This document shows, piece after piece, positions 8,442-17,811 of a stretch of DNA of 64,000 nucleotides. Origin of the DNA: Maricaulis sp048268525 (lineage in GTDB: Bacteria; Pseudomonadota; Alphaproteobacteria; Caulobacterales; Maricaulaceae); assembly GCF_048268525.1 (NCBI RefSeq), contig NZ_JBLWVH010000018.1, positions 1-64,000 of the forward strand. Direction: 5' to 3'. A program made the translations under genes and the position numbers. Position 1 is the first letter of the stretch. Each line of letters begins with the position of its first letter. Below the pieces are notes generated by a model. The model did no database searches, had not been told where the DNA came from, and saw only the letters and a list, made by a program, of their open reading frames with translations.

Positions 8442-9257
8442 ATGCGTCTGGCCTTTTTCGGAGACATTGTCGGCAAGTCCGGTCGCCGTGCGATCGAGGA
8501 TCACCTGCCACGGGTGCGCGAGGCTCTGAAGCCGGAGTTCGTGGTCATCAATGCCGAGAACGCGGCCGCCGGTTTTGGCGTCACCGAAAAGATCTGCAAT
8601 CAGCTTTTCGAACTGGGCGCCGATGTGCTCACCCTGGGCAATCATGCCTGGGACCAGCGGGAAACCCTGAGCTATATCGACCGCGAGCCGCGCTTGCTGC
8701 GACCGGCCAACTACCCGGTCGGATCCACGCCGGGCGCCGGCGCCAACCTCTATGACCTGCCGGACGGGCGGCGCGTCTTCGTCATGAACGTCATGGGCAA
8801 TCTCTTCATGGAGTCGCTGGACGACCCGTTCAGCGTCGTGGAGCGCGAGCTTGCCGCCGCACCTCTCGGCATGGTCGCTGATGCCGCGATCATCGATTTT
8901 CATGGCGAGGCCACCAGCGAGAAAATGGCGATGGGCGCCTTTTGTGACGGGCGGGCCAGTCTCGTGGTCGGCACGCATACCCATGTCCCGACCGCTGATG
9001 CCCGGGTGCTGCCGGGCGGAACGGCCTACCAGACCGATGCCGGCATGTGCGGCGACTATGACAGTGTGATCGGGATGGACAAGGAAGAGCCGATGCGCCG
9101 GTTCACGACCCGGATGCGGTCCGCCCGCTTCGAGCCGGCCACGGGCGAGGCGACCCTGTGTGGCGTCTTTGTCGAGACCGATGACGCGACGGGTCTGGCG
9201 CTTCGTTGTGAGCCGATCCGGCTGGGCGGGCAGCTTCCGGAATGCTTCCCGACTTGA
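8442..9257 (+). CDS. YmdB-family metallophosphoesterase (2',3'-cyclic-nucleotide phosphodiesterase)
   Basis: This 271-residue protein matches the YmdB/TIGR00282 family of calcineurin-like phosphoesterases, which hydrolyse cyclic nucleotides. The di-metal ligands are all visible: Asp8 (FFGDIVG), Glu39-Asn40 (NAENAAAG), Asn67-His68 (LGNHAWD), His154 (DFHGEATSEK), and His179/His181 (GTHTHVPTAD). The length is typical. In Bacillus the family affects biofilm and RNA turnover, and its role in alphaproteobacteria is not settled. It lies upstream of manC and yebC, and proximity to yebC is common in this class. Confidence 0.88.
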   Translation: MRLAFFGDIVGKSGRRAIEDHLPRVREALKPEFVVINAENAAAGFGVTEKICNQLFELGADVLTLGNHAWDQRETLSYIDREPRLLRPANYPVGSTPGAGANLYDLPDGRRVFVMNVMGNLFMESLDDPFSVVERELAAAPLGMVADAAIIDFHGEATSEKMAMGAFCDGRASLVVGTHTHVPTADARVLPGGTAYQTDAGMCGDYDSVIGMDKEEPMRRFTTRMRSARFEPATGEATLCGVFVETDDATGLALRCEPIRLGGQLPECFPT

Positions 9258-9462
9258 TGTGACAATTTTGCTGCGACGCAACACAAAGCGTGCGGTTCGC
9301 CGCTGCAACCGGTTGATCCCCTTCACCGTGTCGCTAGCGTGAATGTCAGTAGTGCTGTGACGGCGTTCACAGTGTTTCGGGCGCAATCAGCGGCAGGCTT
9401 GCCGGAGATTGGTCCGCGCGCCCTGTCGAATTCGGTCAGGCGCGATGGAGGGAGGGGGAAAG

Positions 9463-9732
9463 ATGTTCAAGCAAACCATCCGCTTTGAGCGCGCGCAGGA
9501 TGCTTTGGTATTCGACAATCACATGGTCGAGTTTCTGCGATCCTGTGAAAGCGGAACCGACGAAGACGATGCTTGCCTGTTCACGACCCACCTTCAGGAT
9601 GACCGGGCCCATATCCGCGTTGTGCAGACTGACAGCGCGCAGATGTTGGGGCGCTTGTTGAACTATCTCTCAATGCGTAACTTCCCGCCTGCAACGCGTG
9701 CCGAACCGCTTCGGGGCGCGATGAGCAATTGA
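9463..9732 (+). CDS. Small conserved-looking protein of unknown function
   Basis: This is an 89-residue protein (MFKQTIRFERAQDALVFDN). The ATG at 9463 has a strong GGAGGGAGGGGG purine tract just upstream, which decides the start over an in-frame ATG 18 codons earlier. It is soluble and slightly acidic with no signal or membrane segment. It has an alternating pattern that suggests a small alpha/beta fold, with two acidic runs (SGTDEDDAC). I do not recognise the family. It sits between the YmdB-like gene and the mannose-1-phosphate guanylyltransferase, 37 bases before the latter, and may be co-transcribed with it. Confidence 0.6.
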   Translation: MFKQTIRFERAQDALVFDNHMVEFLRSCESGTDEDDACLFTTHLQDDRAHIRVVQTDSAQMLGRLLNYLSMRNFPPATRAEPLRGAMSN

Positions 9733-9769
9733 TCGCCCCGGCAGCCGGGCGGCTGCGGGGAGACTGGAC

Positions 9770-10852
9770 ATGACAACGCGTATCCTGCCAGTGATCATGT
9801 CGGGTGGATCCGGCACACGTCTCTGGCCCCTGTCCCGCGAGGACATGCCCAAACAGCTGCAGGCGCTGACCTCTGATACCAGCATGCTGGTCGAGACGGC
9901 GCGGCGCGTGGCGGGCGAGGGTGATGGCATTGAGTTCCTGCCGCCGCTGGTCATCCTCAATGCCAAGCAGGCCGATACCGCCCGCGCTCAACTGGCGGAC
10001 AATTCATTTCCTGACGCCCGTTTCGTGGTCGAACCGGTTGGGCGCAACACGGCGGCCGTCGCCGCGGCTGCGGCGGAACTTGCGGCAGCGACGGATGGCG
10101 CCGACCTGGTCCTGCTGCTGCCGGCTGATCACTTCATTCGGGATGTCCCGGCATTCAGGGCCGCCATCGGACAGGGTAGCGCGCTGGCGCGTGACGGTCG
10201 GCTGGTGACGTTCGGCATTGAGCCCGATCAGCCGCATACGGGGTATGGTTATATCCGGCGCGGCGACGCCAGCGGCCCGGGCTACAACGTGCAGGCCTTC
10301 ACCGAGAAACCGGACGCGGAGACCGCGGCGGGCTTTCTGCGCGCCGGCGGGTTCTACTGGAATGCCGGCATTTTTCTGTTCGCACCCGATGCGGTAGCCG
10401 CAGAGATGGAGCGGCAATGCCCCGATGTGTTGCTGGCGGTTCGCCGGGCGATCAATGACGGTGTCAGTGACGGGGCACGCTTCGATCTCGATGCCCAGGC
10501 CTTCGCACGCTGCCCGTCGATCTCGTTCGACTATGCCGTGATGGAAGGCACAGATCGCGCCGCTGTTGTCCCGGCGGACATAGGCTGGTCCGATGTCGGC
10601 TCGTTCGATGCGCTCTGGCAGATCCGTGACAAGGACGAGGCCGGCAATGCGGGTACCGGCGATGTCGACTTCCTCGACAGTCGTCGATGTTTCGGATTCG
10701 CGACCGATGCCCGCGTCGTCCTGTGTGGTGTGCGGGACCTTGTCGTGGTCCAGACCGGAGACGCAGTCCTTGTCGCAGACCGCAATGACAGCCAGGCCAT
10801 CAAGGCGGTGGTCGAGCAACTCAAGGCCGAAGGCCGTAGCGATTTGCTTTAG
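9770..10852 (+). CDS. manC: Mannose-1-phosphate guanylyltransferase
   Basis: The enzyme makes GDP-mannose from GTP and mannose-1-phosphate for surface polysaccharide and GDP-sugar synthesis. The nucleotidyltransferase signature SGGSGTRLWPLSR (residues 11-23) with PKQ (27-29) is clear. It is followed by FVVEPVGRNTAA, LPADHFI and FYWNAGIFLF. At 360 residues it lacks the C-terminal cupin isomerase domain of the bifunctional ManC/AlgA type. Mannose-6-phosphate isomerase activity must therefore come from elsewhere, and the AGE-family gene at 11730 is a candidate. Confidence 0.9.
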   Translation: MTTRILPVIMSGGSGTRLWPLSREDMPKQLQALTSDTSMLVETARRVAGEGDGIEFLPPLVILNAKQADTARAQLADNSFPDARFVVEPVGRNTAAVAAAAAELAAATDGADLVLLLPADHFIRDVPAFRAAIGQGSALARDGRLVTFGIEPDQPHTGYGYIRRGDASGPGYNVQAFTEKPDAETAAGFLRAGGFYWNAGIFLFAPDAVAAEMERQCPDVLLAVRRAINDGVSDGARFDLDAQAFARCPSISFDYAVMEGTDRAAVVPADIGWSDVGSFDALWQIRDKDEAGNAGTGDVDFLDSRRCFGFATDARVVLCGVRDLVVVQTGDAVLVADRNDSQAIKAVVEQLKAEGRSDLL

Positions 10853-10944
10853 TTGACGCGCCCGATGTGGCGCAAGGTGTGGCGTTTGCCGTCCAATCTG
10901 GGTAAGGAAGGCGCCTCGAATCCGCAGGAACAGGGATCCCGATC

Positions 10945-11706
10945 ATGGCCGGACACTCCAAATGGGCCAATATCCAGCACCGCAAGGGCCGTCAGGACAA
11001 GCTGCGTTCAAAGCTGTTCTCCCGCCTCTCCAAGGAAATCTCCATCGCTGCCAAGCTGGGTGGACCGGACGTTGATGCCAATCCGCGCCTTCGTCTCGCT
11101 GTCTCCAATGCCAAGGGCCAGTCGATGCCCAAGGACAATATCCAGCGCGCGATCGACAAGGCGTCGGGCGGTGATGACGAGTCCTATGAAGACATCCGCT
11201 ATGAAGGCTTCGGCCCGGCCGGAACCGGCGTGATCGTCGAGGTCTCGACCGACAACAAGAACCGTGCCGCTGCCGAAGTCCGCACCGCCTTCGCCAAGAA
11301 TGGCGGCAATCTGGGCGAGACCGGCTCGGTCGCCTTCATGTTCGATAATGTCGGCGAGATCCGCTATCCGCTCTCCAAGGCCGACGAAGACACGATGATG
11401 GAAGCCGCGATCGAGGCCGGCGCCGAAGACGTTGCTGCCGAGCCGGGCGATGAGGACAATGAAGGCGAACATGTCATCTACACCGCCCGCGAGGACCTGA
11501 TGGAGGTTGTCGGCGCCCTGTCCGCGACCTTCGAAGACCCGTCTTCTGCCAAGCTGATCTGGCGTCCTCAGAACCTGATCGAGGTGACCGGCGACAAGGT
11601 CGGCACGTTGATGAAAATGATGGAAATGCTGGAAGACAGCGACGACGTGCAGAATGTTTACGCCAATTTCGACATTTCAGACGAGGATATGGCGAAACTG
11701 GACTGA
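10945..11706 (+). CDS. yebC: YebC/PmpR family transcription or translation factor
   Basis: This 253-residue protein opens with the diagnostic MAGHSKWANIQHRKGRQD, followed by GGPDVDANPRLRLA and MPKDNIQRAIDKASG. The family has been described both as DNA-binding regulators and, more recently, as translation factors that relieve ribosome stalling. The length is usual. In many alphaproteobacteria yebC sits close to ruvC; here they are separated by about 9 kb of sugar-metabolism genes and the repeat-protein island, which suggests insertion or rearrangement. Confidence 0.95.
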   Translation: MAGHSKWANIQHRKGRQDKLRSKLFSRLSKEISIAAKLGGPDVDANPRLRLAVSNAKGQSMPKDNIQRAIDKASGGDDESYEDIRYEGFGPAGTGVIVEVSTDNKNRAAAEVRTAFAKNGGNLGETGSVAFMFDNVGEIRYPLSKADEDTMMEAAIEAGAEDVAAEPGDEDNEGEHVIYTAREDLMEVVGALSATFEDPSSAKLIWRPQNLIEVTGDKVGTLMKMMEMLEDSDDVQNVYANFDISDEDMAKLD

Positions 11707-11729
11707 TGGGCATCTGACAGGCGGGGCGA

Positions 11730-12890
11730 ATGGCGGACTGGGCGTCGAGACTGCGGGAATGGGGCGTCCACACCGCCCTGCCATTCTGGGCAGAGCGCGC
11801 CTGGGACAAGCGTTCGGGCGGCTTTCTGGAATCGCTCAGCCTGGATGGCCAGCCGGTTACCGGCGACAGCCGTCGTGTGCGGACCCAGGCCCGGCAGATT
11901 TACGTTTTCGCGCGGGCCCATCATGCCGGCTGGTGTGACGGGCTGGATCTGGCGGTCGAGGGCTTCGAATTGCTCGAGCGCCGCGCGCACGCGCCGGATG
12001 GAACACCCGGCTGGGTTCATACCCTCACCGCCAGTGGCGACATCGAAAGCCCGGCACGCGACCTCTACGATCACGCCTTCATCCTGCTGGCCCTGTCATG
12101 GTTGCACCGGGTCACCCATGACAGCCACTATCGCCAGCTCGCCGATGAAATCCTCATCTATCTCGACACCCACCTGACCCGGCCACAGGGTGGCTATGCC
12201 GAGGCGATCGGTGCGGCTCAACTGCCGCGTCGCCAAAACCCGCACATGCACCTCTTCGAAGCATTGCTGGCTTGGTATGATGCGACTGGAGACGCGGCTT
12301 TCCTGACCCGCATCGAGGCCATCTACCAGCTGTTCTCGACCCGTTTCCTCGACCGTGAGGCCGGTGTCCTGTACGAATTTTTCGACGCTGACTGGCAGGT
12401 CACCGCCGATCCGGCCGGCGCGGTTGTCGAACCGGGTCATGAAGTCGAGTGGATCTGGCTGCTCCATGCCTACCGTGACCATGGTGCAAGTGTCGACGAG
12501 ACCATTCTCGATTTCCTGCATGCGCACGGCACCGGGATCGGCCGCAGCCGGGAGACCGGTTGCCTGGTGGCCACGGTCCGGCCGGATGGCCAGACTCTCG
12601 ACGCGGGTTCGCGGACCTGGATGCAGACCGAGTGGCTGCGCGCCGCGGCAGCGCGCCATCGCGCCGGCCATGCGTCTGCCGCTGCCGAACTGGAAACGGT
12701 GTGTGATCTGTTGTTCACGCATCATCTGGACCCTGCCATTCCGGGAGGCTGGATCGACCAGATCGACGCTGCGGGCCATCGTGTCGCTGATCGCATGCCG
12801 GCCAGCACCCTCTATCATGTGCTGGGCGCCGTCGTGGATGCCCATCAGGCCGATGCCGGCATCGTGGAAAGCGCCGCGAAAGTCTTGTGA
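11730..12890 (+). CDS. AGE/mannose-6-phosphate-isomerase-like sugar epimerase
   Basis: This 386-residue protein belongs to the N-acylglucosamine 2-epimerase (AGE) superfamily, an (alpha/alpha)6 barrel that interconverts aldoses and ketoses or C2 epimers. Recognisable elements are RRVRTQARQIYVFARAH, YDHAFILLALSWL, NPHMHLFEALLAWYDATGD and EPGHEVEWIWLLHAY, which supply the barrel's Arg/His/Glu residues. Neighbouring manC and pgi make mannose-6-phosphate isomerisation a reasonable role, but the exact sugar cannot be read from the sequence. Translation begins 24 bases after the yebC stop, and the next gene is pgi. Confidence 0.8.
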   Translation: MADWASRLREWGVHTALPFWAERAWDKRSGGFLESLSLDGQPVTGDSRRVRTQARQIYVFARAHHAGWCDGLDLAVEGFELLERRAHAPDGTPGWVHTLTASGDIESPARDLYDHAFILLALSWLHRVTHDSHYRQLADEILIYLDTHLTRPQGGYAEAIGAAQLPRRQNPHMHLFEALLAWYDATGDAAFLTRIEAIYQLFSTRFLDREAGVLYEFFDADWQVTADPAGAVVEPGHEVEWIWLLHAYRDHGASVDETILDFLHAHGTGIGRSRETGCLVATVRPDGQTLDAGSRTWMQTEWLRAAAARHRAGHASAAAELETVCDLLFTHHLDPAIPGGWIDQIDAAGHRVADRMPASTLYHVLGAVVDAHQADAGIVESAAKVL

Positions 12891-12944
12891 AGCCGGGTAG
12901 CTGCCAATAGGTTGTCACTTTCTATTGAGAGTGCAGGAAGCCCC

Positions 12945-14498
12945 GTGTCCGATACCGAATTGAACGCTCATGCCGTCCGTCTGTCCGGCACCTCCCTTCG
13001 CACGCTGGTCGAAGCCGGGGGTGGTCGCTCCGAGGCGCTGATCCTTAAAGCTGCCGGCCTCGAGTTTGACGCCACCAAACAGCGTCTGGACGAGGCCGCG
13101 CTTGAAGCTCTCTTCGCCCGCGCTCGCGCGAGCGGGCTTGAAAGCAAGCGTGATGCGTTGCTTTCGGGTAAAATTGTGAACGCTACCGAAAACCGTCCGG
13201 CGCTCCATATGGCGTACCGGGAAGGCGGAGATTTGTCCGGTAGCGAAGCGGCCGCGGTGGTAAGCCGGACGCAGGCCGAGACCCGTGAGTTCGCAAAACG
13301 GGTCCGGTCCGGCGATTACGCGCCCTCGGGCGTGCCGATCTCACGGGTGGTCAATATCGGCATTGGCGGCTCGGACCTCGGCCCGCGTCTGGTCGCCGAT
13401 GCATTGGCCGATCACGCCGAAAGCGGCCCGGAGCTGCGATTTGTCGCCAGTCTTGACCCGAGCGATCTGAAACACGCGGTGGCCGGCGCGGATCCGGCAG
13501 CCATCCTTTTCATTGTGGCTTCGAAATCCTTTTCGACCCAGGAAACCCTGATGTCCGGCGAAGCGGCGCGTGACTGGCTGGCGGGCCATGTCGGCGCCGC
13601 GCGCGCAGGCGCCCATTTTGCGGCGGCCTCGGCGGCTCCGGAAAAGGCGAAGCCCTTCGGCATTGATCCGTCGATGGTGTTTGACTTTCCCGACTGGGTC
13701 GGCGGTCGCTACTCGGTCTGGAGTGCGGTCGGTCTGGCGCTCGAGATTGGCATGGGTCCGTCAGTATTCCAGGCGTTCCGCGATGGTGCGCGGGAGATGG
13801 ACAGACACTTTGCCTCGGCGCCGCTCGAACGCAACATGCCGGTTCTCAAGGGACTGGTCGATGTCTGGAACCGGATCGGGATGGGCTATCCTGCACGGTG
13901 CGTTGCCGCTTATTCGGCCCGGCTCGGCAAGCTGGCAGACTATTTCCAGCAGCTGGAGATGGAATCACTCGGCAAGTCCGTGACCGTGGACGGTCAGCCC
14001 GGACCGACGCCCGGCGGGGCGCTGGTCTGGGGCGGCAATGGCACCGAGATCCAGCACTCCTTTTTCCAATGGCTGCATCAGGGCGGTGATGTTGTGCCGG
14101 TGGATTTCATCGGTGTGGCCCGTCACTTCTCCAGTTCTGATCCGCGGGAGCGGGCGCTCGCTGCCAACATGGCCGCACAGGGTGCCGCACTGCTGGATGG
14201 ACGCAAGGTCGATGCGACAAGCGAGCCCGAGCTGGCCCGTCACAAGTCGATGCCTGGCAACCGCCCCTCGGCGAGCCTGCTCATGGATGATCTGACCCCG
14301 GCAGTGTTCGGCGCGCTCATCGCCTTGCATGAACACAAGGTTTTTGTCGAAAGCGTCCTGTACGACATCAATCCGTTCGACCAATGGGGTGTCGAGCTGG
14401 GCAAAGTGCTGACGAAGGGGATTTTGGACGGCGATATATCCAGCTATGACGCCTCCACAAAAGCCTTGCTTGCAAGGACAGGCCTGATATCCGGCTAG
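12945..14498 (+). CDS. pgi: Glucose-6-phosphate isomerase
   Basis: The enzyme interconverts glucose-6-phosphate and fructose-6-phosphate. The start is the GTG at 12945, which has an AGGAAG site just upstream, giving 517 residues; a TTG at 12912 would add 11. Family motifs are present in order: VNIGIGGSDLGPRL, FIVASKSFSTQETL, the signature DWVGGRYSVWSA, GTEIQHSFFQWLHQGG, GNRPSASLLM and NPFDQWGVELGK. It links the AGE/manC mannose branch to central carbon flow and is followed 27 bases later by transketolase. Confidence 0.95.
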   Translation: MSDTELNAHAVRLSGTSLRTLVEAGGGRSEALILKAAGLEFDATKQRLDEAALEALFARARASGLESKRDALLSGKIVNATENRPALHMAYREGGDLSGSEAAAVVSRTQAETREFAKRVRSGDYAPSGVPISRVVNIGIGGSDLGPRLVADALADHAESGPELRFVASLDPSDLKHAVAGADPAAILFIVASKSFSTQETLMSGEAARDWLAGHVGAARAGAHFAAASAAPEKAKPFGIDPSMVFDFPDWVGGRYSVWSAVGLALEIGMGPSVFQAFRDGAREMDRHFASAPLERNMPVLKGLVDVWNRIGMGYPARCVAAYSARLGKLADYFQQLEMESLGKSVTVDGQPGPTPGGALVWGGNGTEIQHSFFQWLHQGGDVVPVDFIGVARHFSSSDPRERALAANMAAQGAALLDGRKVDATSEPELARHKSMPGNRPSASLLMDDLTPAVFGALIALHEHKVFVESVLYDINPFDQWGVELGKVLTKGILDGDISSYDASTKALLARTGLISG

Positions 14499-14525
14499 CC
14501 ACCGGCCCGGCGCAGGAGACGCTTC

Positions 14526-16508
14526 ATGACCACGCCTTCAAACCCAGTTTCGATGTCCGACATGGCCAATGCCATCCGGGCGCTGTCGATGGACGCGGTC
14601 CAGCAAGCCAATTCAGGCCATCCCGGCATGCCGATGGGCATGGCCGACGTTGCCACCGTGTTGTGGTCGAAGCACATGAAATTCGACCCGGCCGCGCCGG
14701 CCTGGGCGGATCGTGACCGCTTCATCCTGTCGGCCGGTCATGGCTCCATGCTGCTCTATTCGATCCTGCACCTTGCCGGGTTCGAGGACATCAGCATGGA
14801 TGAGCTGAAAAACTTCCGCCAGCTCGACAGCCTGACCGCGGGCCACCCGGAATACGGTCACACGCCGGGTGTGGAAGCGACAACCGGGCCGCTGGGGCAG
14901 GGTATCTCGATGTCGGTCGGAATGGCGTTGGCCGAGCGCATGATGAATGCGCGTTATGGGGATGATCTCGTCGATCACCGGACCTGGGTCATCGCCTCGG
15001 ATGGTGACCTGCAGGAAGGCATTTCCCACGAAGCGATATCGCTGGCCGGGCATCTCGGTCTGAACCGGTTGTGTGTCCTTTGGGACGACAATGAAATCTC
15101 CATCGACGGACCGACCGACCTGTCCGAGAGCACAGACGTGCTCGAGCGATTTGATGCTGCCGGTTGGGCGGTGTCGCGTATTGACGGGCATGACCCGGCT
15201 GCCATCGACGCCGCCCTGCAGGCGGCCCGCTCATCGGACAAGCCGGTCCTGATCGCCTGTCGGACCACGATCGGCTATGGCGCACCGACCAAAGCCGGGA
15301 CGGCTGGCAGTCATGGCGCGCCGCTTGGCGCCGAAGAGATCGCCGGCACGCGTGCGGCGCTCGGCTGGACCGCTGCGCCATTCGAGATCCCGGCGGAGAT
15401 TGTGGATGCATGGCGGGCGACCGGTTCGGCCGATGCCCACCAGGCTTGGCAGGAACGGTTGGCCGGGTCGGATCGGGCCGACGACTTCGTGGCCCAGATT
15501 TCCGGTGAGCCGGGTGAGACCGAGATCGCAGCGCTCGACGCCTGGCGCCGTAAAGTCGCCGCCGACAAGCCGGTTCTGGCCACGCGTGCAGCGTCAGGCC
15601 AGACCCTTGCCGCGATCATCGGCGACTGGCCCAGCCTGGCGGGTGGATCGGCGGACCTTGCCGGGTCCAACCTCACCAAGACACCCGATGTCGGTATCGT
15701 GAAAGCCGGCGACTATGCCGGCCAGTACATCCATTTCGGTGTGCGAGAGCATGGCATGGCCGCGTGTGCCAATGGCATGTCCCTGCACGGCGGTTTCCGG
15801 CCACATGTCGCGACCTTCCTGGTCTTCGCCGACTATTGCCGCCCGTCGATGCGCCTGTCATCCCTGATGCACCAGCCCGTAGTCTACGTCATGACCCATG
15901 ATTCGATCGGGTTGGGTGAAGACGGACCGACCCACCAGCCGGTTGAAACCCTGGCGTCGCTTCGGGCCATCCCGAACATGCATGTCTTCCGTCCGGCCGA
16001 TGCACTGGAAACCGCCGAGGCCTGGGATCTGGCCCTTCGCCGGATTGACGGACCGTCCGTGCTCGCGCTGTCCCGTCAGAAACTGCCATTCCTGCGTTCT
16101 GATGATGGCACGGAAAATCTGTCCTCCCGCGGCGCCTATATCCTGTCAGACGATGCCGGCACGCCGGACGTTGTCCTGGTCGGTACCGGCTCGGAAGTCT
16201 GCCTGGCAGTCGAGGCTGCCGGGATATTGCGGGGCAATGGACGCAAGGTCCGTGTGGTCTCCGCTCCCTGCCTCGACCTGTTGCTGGATCAGGGTGAAGC
16301 TTATCTCGATGAGATCTTCCCCGCCGATATACCGGTGGTCGCCTGTGAGGCGGCGCTGCGCTTTGGTTGGGACCAGGTGATTGGTCGCAAGGGCAGGTTC
16401 GTTGGCATGACCGGCTTCGGGGCGAGCGCCCCGGCCGACGACCTCTACGCACATTTCGGGATAACGGCGACGGCGATCGTCGAGCAGGCCGAGGCCAGCC
16501 TGGCCTGA
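14526..16508 (+). CDS. tkt: Transketolase
   Basis: This thiamine-diphosphate enzyme transfers two-carbon ketol units in the non-oxidative pentose phosphate pathway. The 660-residue protein has the N-terminal SGHPGMPMG with the catalytic His32, the ThDP motif SDGDLQEG (residues 158-165) closing with WDDNEISIDG, and the pyrimidine-domain FGVREHGMAACANG with the catalytic Glu. TFLVFADYCRPSMRL and DSIGLGEDGPTHQP follow. The start at 14526 follows a CAGGAG site. It ends 22 bases before the stop of the converging leftward gene, with no obvious terminator between them. Confidence 0.96.
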   Translation: MTTPSNPVSMSDMANAIRALSMDAVQQANSGHPGMPMGMADVATVLWSKHMKFDPAAPAWADRDRFILSAGHGSMLLYSILHLAGFEDISMDELKNFRQLDSLTAGHPEYGHTPGVEATTGPLGQGISMSVGMALAERMMNARYGDDLVDHRTWVIASDGDLQEGISHEAISLAGHLGLNRLCVLWDDNEISIDGPTDLSESTDVLERFDAAGWAVSRIDGHDPAAIDAALQAARSSDKPVLIACRTTIGYGAPTKAGTAGSHGAPLGAEEIAGTRAALGWTAAPFEIPAEIVDAWRATGSADAHQAWQERLAGSDRADDFVAQISGEPGETEIAALDAWRRKVAADKPVLATRAASGQTLAAIIGDWPSLAGGSADLAGSNLTKTPDVGIVKAGDYAGQYIHFGVREHGMAACANGMSLHGGFRPHVATFLVFADYCRPSMRLSSLMHQPVVYVMTHDSIGLGEDGPTHQPVETLASLRAIPNMHVFRPADALETAEAWDLALRRIDGPSVLALSRQKLPFLRSDDGTENLSSRGAYILSDDAGTPDVVLVGTGSEVCLAVEAAGILRGNGRKVRVVSAPCLDLLLDQGEAYLDEIFPADIPVVACEAALRFGWDQVIGRKGRFVGMTGFGASAPADDLYAHFGITATAIVEQAEASLA

Positions 16509-16530
16509 ACCGGCCTTGGCGGCGATGCGG

Positions 16531-17679
16531 TCAGTCGCTGACAGCGAGGCCTGTCGTGCGCGGCGATTGCAGGGCTGCCTGAATCGCTGACTGCGGAAGC
16601 CGGGCGATATAGCTGCAGTCAGACGATCCGAACCAGAGGTCCTGATCCCCGGCGAGGACCATGTTCGACACATGGCAGATCCGCTGTTCCGGGTCATGGA
16701 AGGACGCAATGATCGCGCCGGACTGTTCGTCGAGCACGGCTATGAACGGATGTGGTGCGCCGCCATCCGGGCGAAGCCAGGCGGGCAGGCGGGCAGTGAT
16801 CCGGGCCAACCACGGGTTTCTCCGGATCATGCGCAGGGTCGCGCTGCGCCCGGCGGGCATGGCAACAAACAAATGTCCTGAACTGTCGATCGCCAAACCG
16901 TCAGGCAAGCCAGGCAGATTGCTGGCAAAGACCTCTGTTTCACCGCTCCGTGGGCCGTCGATCCAGTGGCGCAATATACGATAACGGAAAGTTTCGGAAA
17001 CATAGACCGACTGTCCGTCCGACGCGACCGTGACCCCGTTGGGGAAATAGAGCCTGTCTGCCGCGAGCCGGGTCTGGTGGGTACGTGGGTCCCAGACATA
17101 CAGCGCGCCGTGCGGACGGTTTTCGAACATGTCGAGCACATGCCCGCGATCAGGCCTGCCGTCGCCAAGGAGGACGGAGGGGTCCGTGAAGAATATTTCG
17201 CCCCGGCTGGTTATGGCGAGATCATTGGCATATCCGAATGGGTGGCCCGGTACGCCGACACTCACACGGGTCGATGCGCCGGTGGTTACATTGACTGCGA
17301 AAAGCCCATCCTGGGTGGTCGCGCCGAGCGTGTTGGAATTGATCCAGGCCAGGTCGAACACGGGCTGTTCACCGAAATCGATGACCACCTCGGAAGACGG
17401 GGTCGCGCCAGCCGTATCTATCCGCACGACTTCGCCAACGGTGTTGCCGTAATAGACGGTGCCTGCCTCGCCCAGCGCGAGGGAACGCGCCGAACCCGGA
17501 TCGCCCAATTCGAAAAACTGGGCTGACTGCAAGCCCGAATTGGGAGCGAGCACGCCGGTCATGGCGGGCGGATCCGGTTCATCCCAGTAGACCGGGTTGA
17601 TGGGGGAAGGCCACATCAGCCACAGGACAGCGAAGACCGCTGCAAGACTGATTGTGATCACTCCAATACGCAATCGCAT
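16531..17679 (-). CDS. Membrane-anchored SMP-30/strictosidine-synthase-like beta-propeller protein
   Basis: This 382-residue protein starts with a signal anchor (residues 5-24 or so, VITISLAAVFAVLWLMW), so the propeller should face the periplasm. Blades resemble the strictosidine-synthase/SMP-30 lactonase superfamily: GYANDLAITSRGEIFFTDPS, PHGALYVWDP, FPNGVTVASDGQSVYVSET, LPDGLAIDSSGHLFVAMP and ISHxSNM-like CHVSNMVLAG near the end. Relatives are Ca-dependent lactonases or esterases, but the substrate is unknown. It is the last gene of a leftward set that includes the JmjC oxygenase and the three repeat proteins. Confidence 0.75.
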   Translation of the reverse strand: MRLRIGVITISLAAVFAVLWLMWPSPINPVYWDEPDPPAMTGVLAPNSGLQSAQFFELGDPGSARSLALGEAGTVYYGNTVGEVVRIDTAGATPSSEVVIDFGEQPVFDLAWINSNTLGATTQDGLFAVNVTTGASTRVSVGVPGHPFGYANDLAITSRGEIFFTDPSVLLGDGRPDRGHVLDMFENRPHGALYVWDPRTHQTRLAADRLYFPNGVTVASDGQSVYVSETFRYRILRHWIDGPRSGETEVFASNLPGLPDGLAIDSSGHLFVAMPAGRSATLRMIRRNPWLARITARLPAWLRPDGGAPHPFIAVLDEQSGAIIASFHDPEQRICHVSNMVLAGDQDLWFGSSDCSYIARLPQSAIQAALQSPRTTGLAVSD

Positions 17680-17699
17680 GCCGGCCCGCCGGTGAAGCT

Positions 17700-17721
17700 G
17701 CGGCCTGGGACGTCAGGCCGC
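17700..17721. repeat. Inverted repeat between JmjC gene and beta-propeller gene
   Basis: GCGGCCTG (17700-17707) and CAGGCCGC (17714-17721) form a perfect 8-base stem with a six-base loop. No T-run follows on the minus strand, so it is a hairpin in the leader of the beta-propeller gene rather than a clear terminator. Confidence 0.4.
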
Positions 17722-17811
17722 TTCAAAGGGGCGCATGTACGGTTTTAACCATCCTGCAGACAAGGCAGGCGCGGGTTGTGAATTATAACCAGACGAGAAT
17801 ACCGGCCATGA

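Noticed and set aside
5711..8476. 921-codon open frame antisense to metH2
   Set aside because: It is a shadow of the metH2 codon pattern: low complexity, no recognised motif, no ribosome binding site, and it fully overlaps an intact conserved gene.
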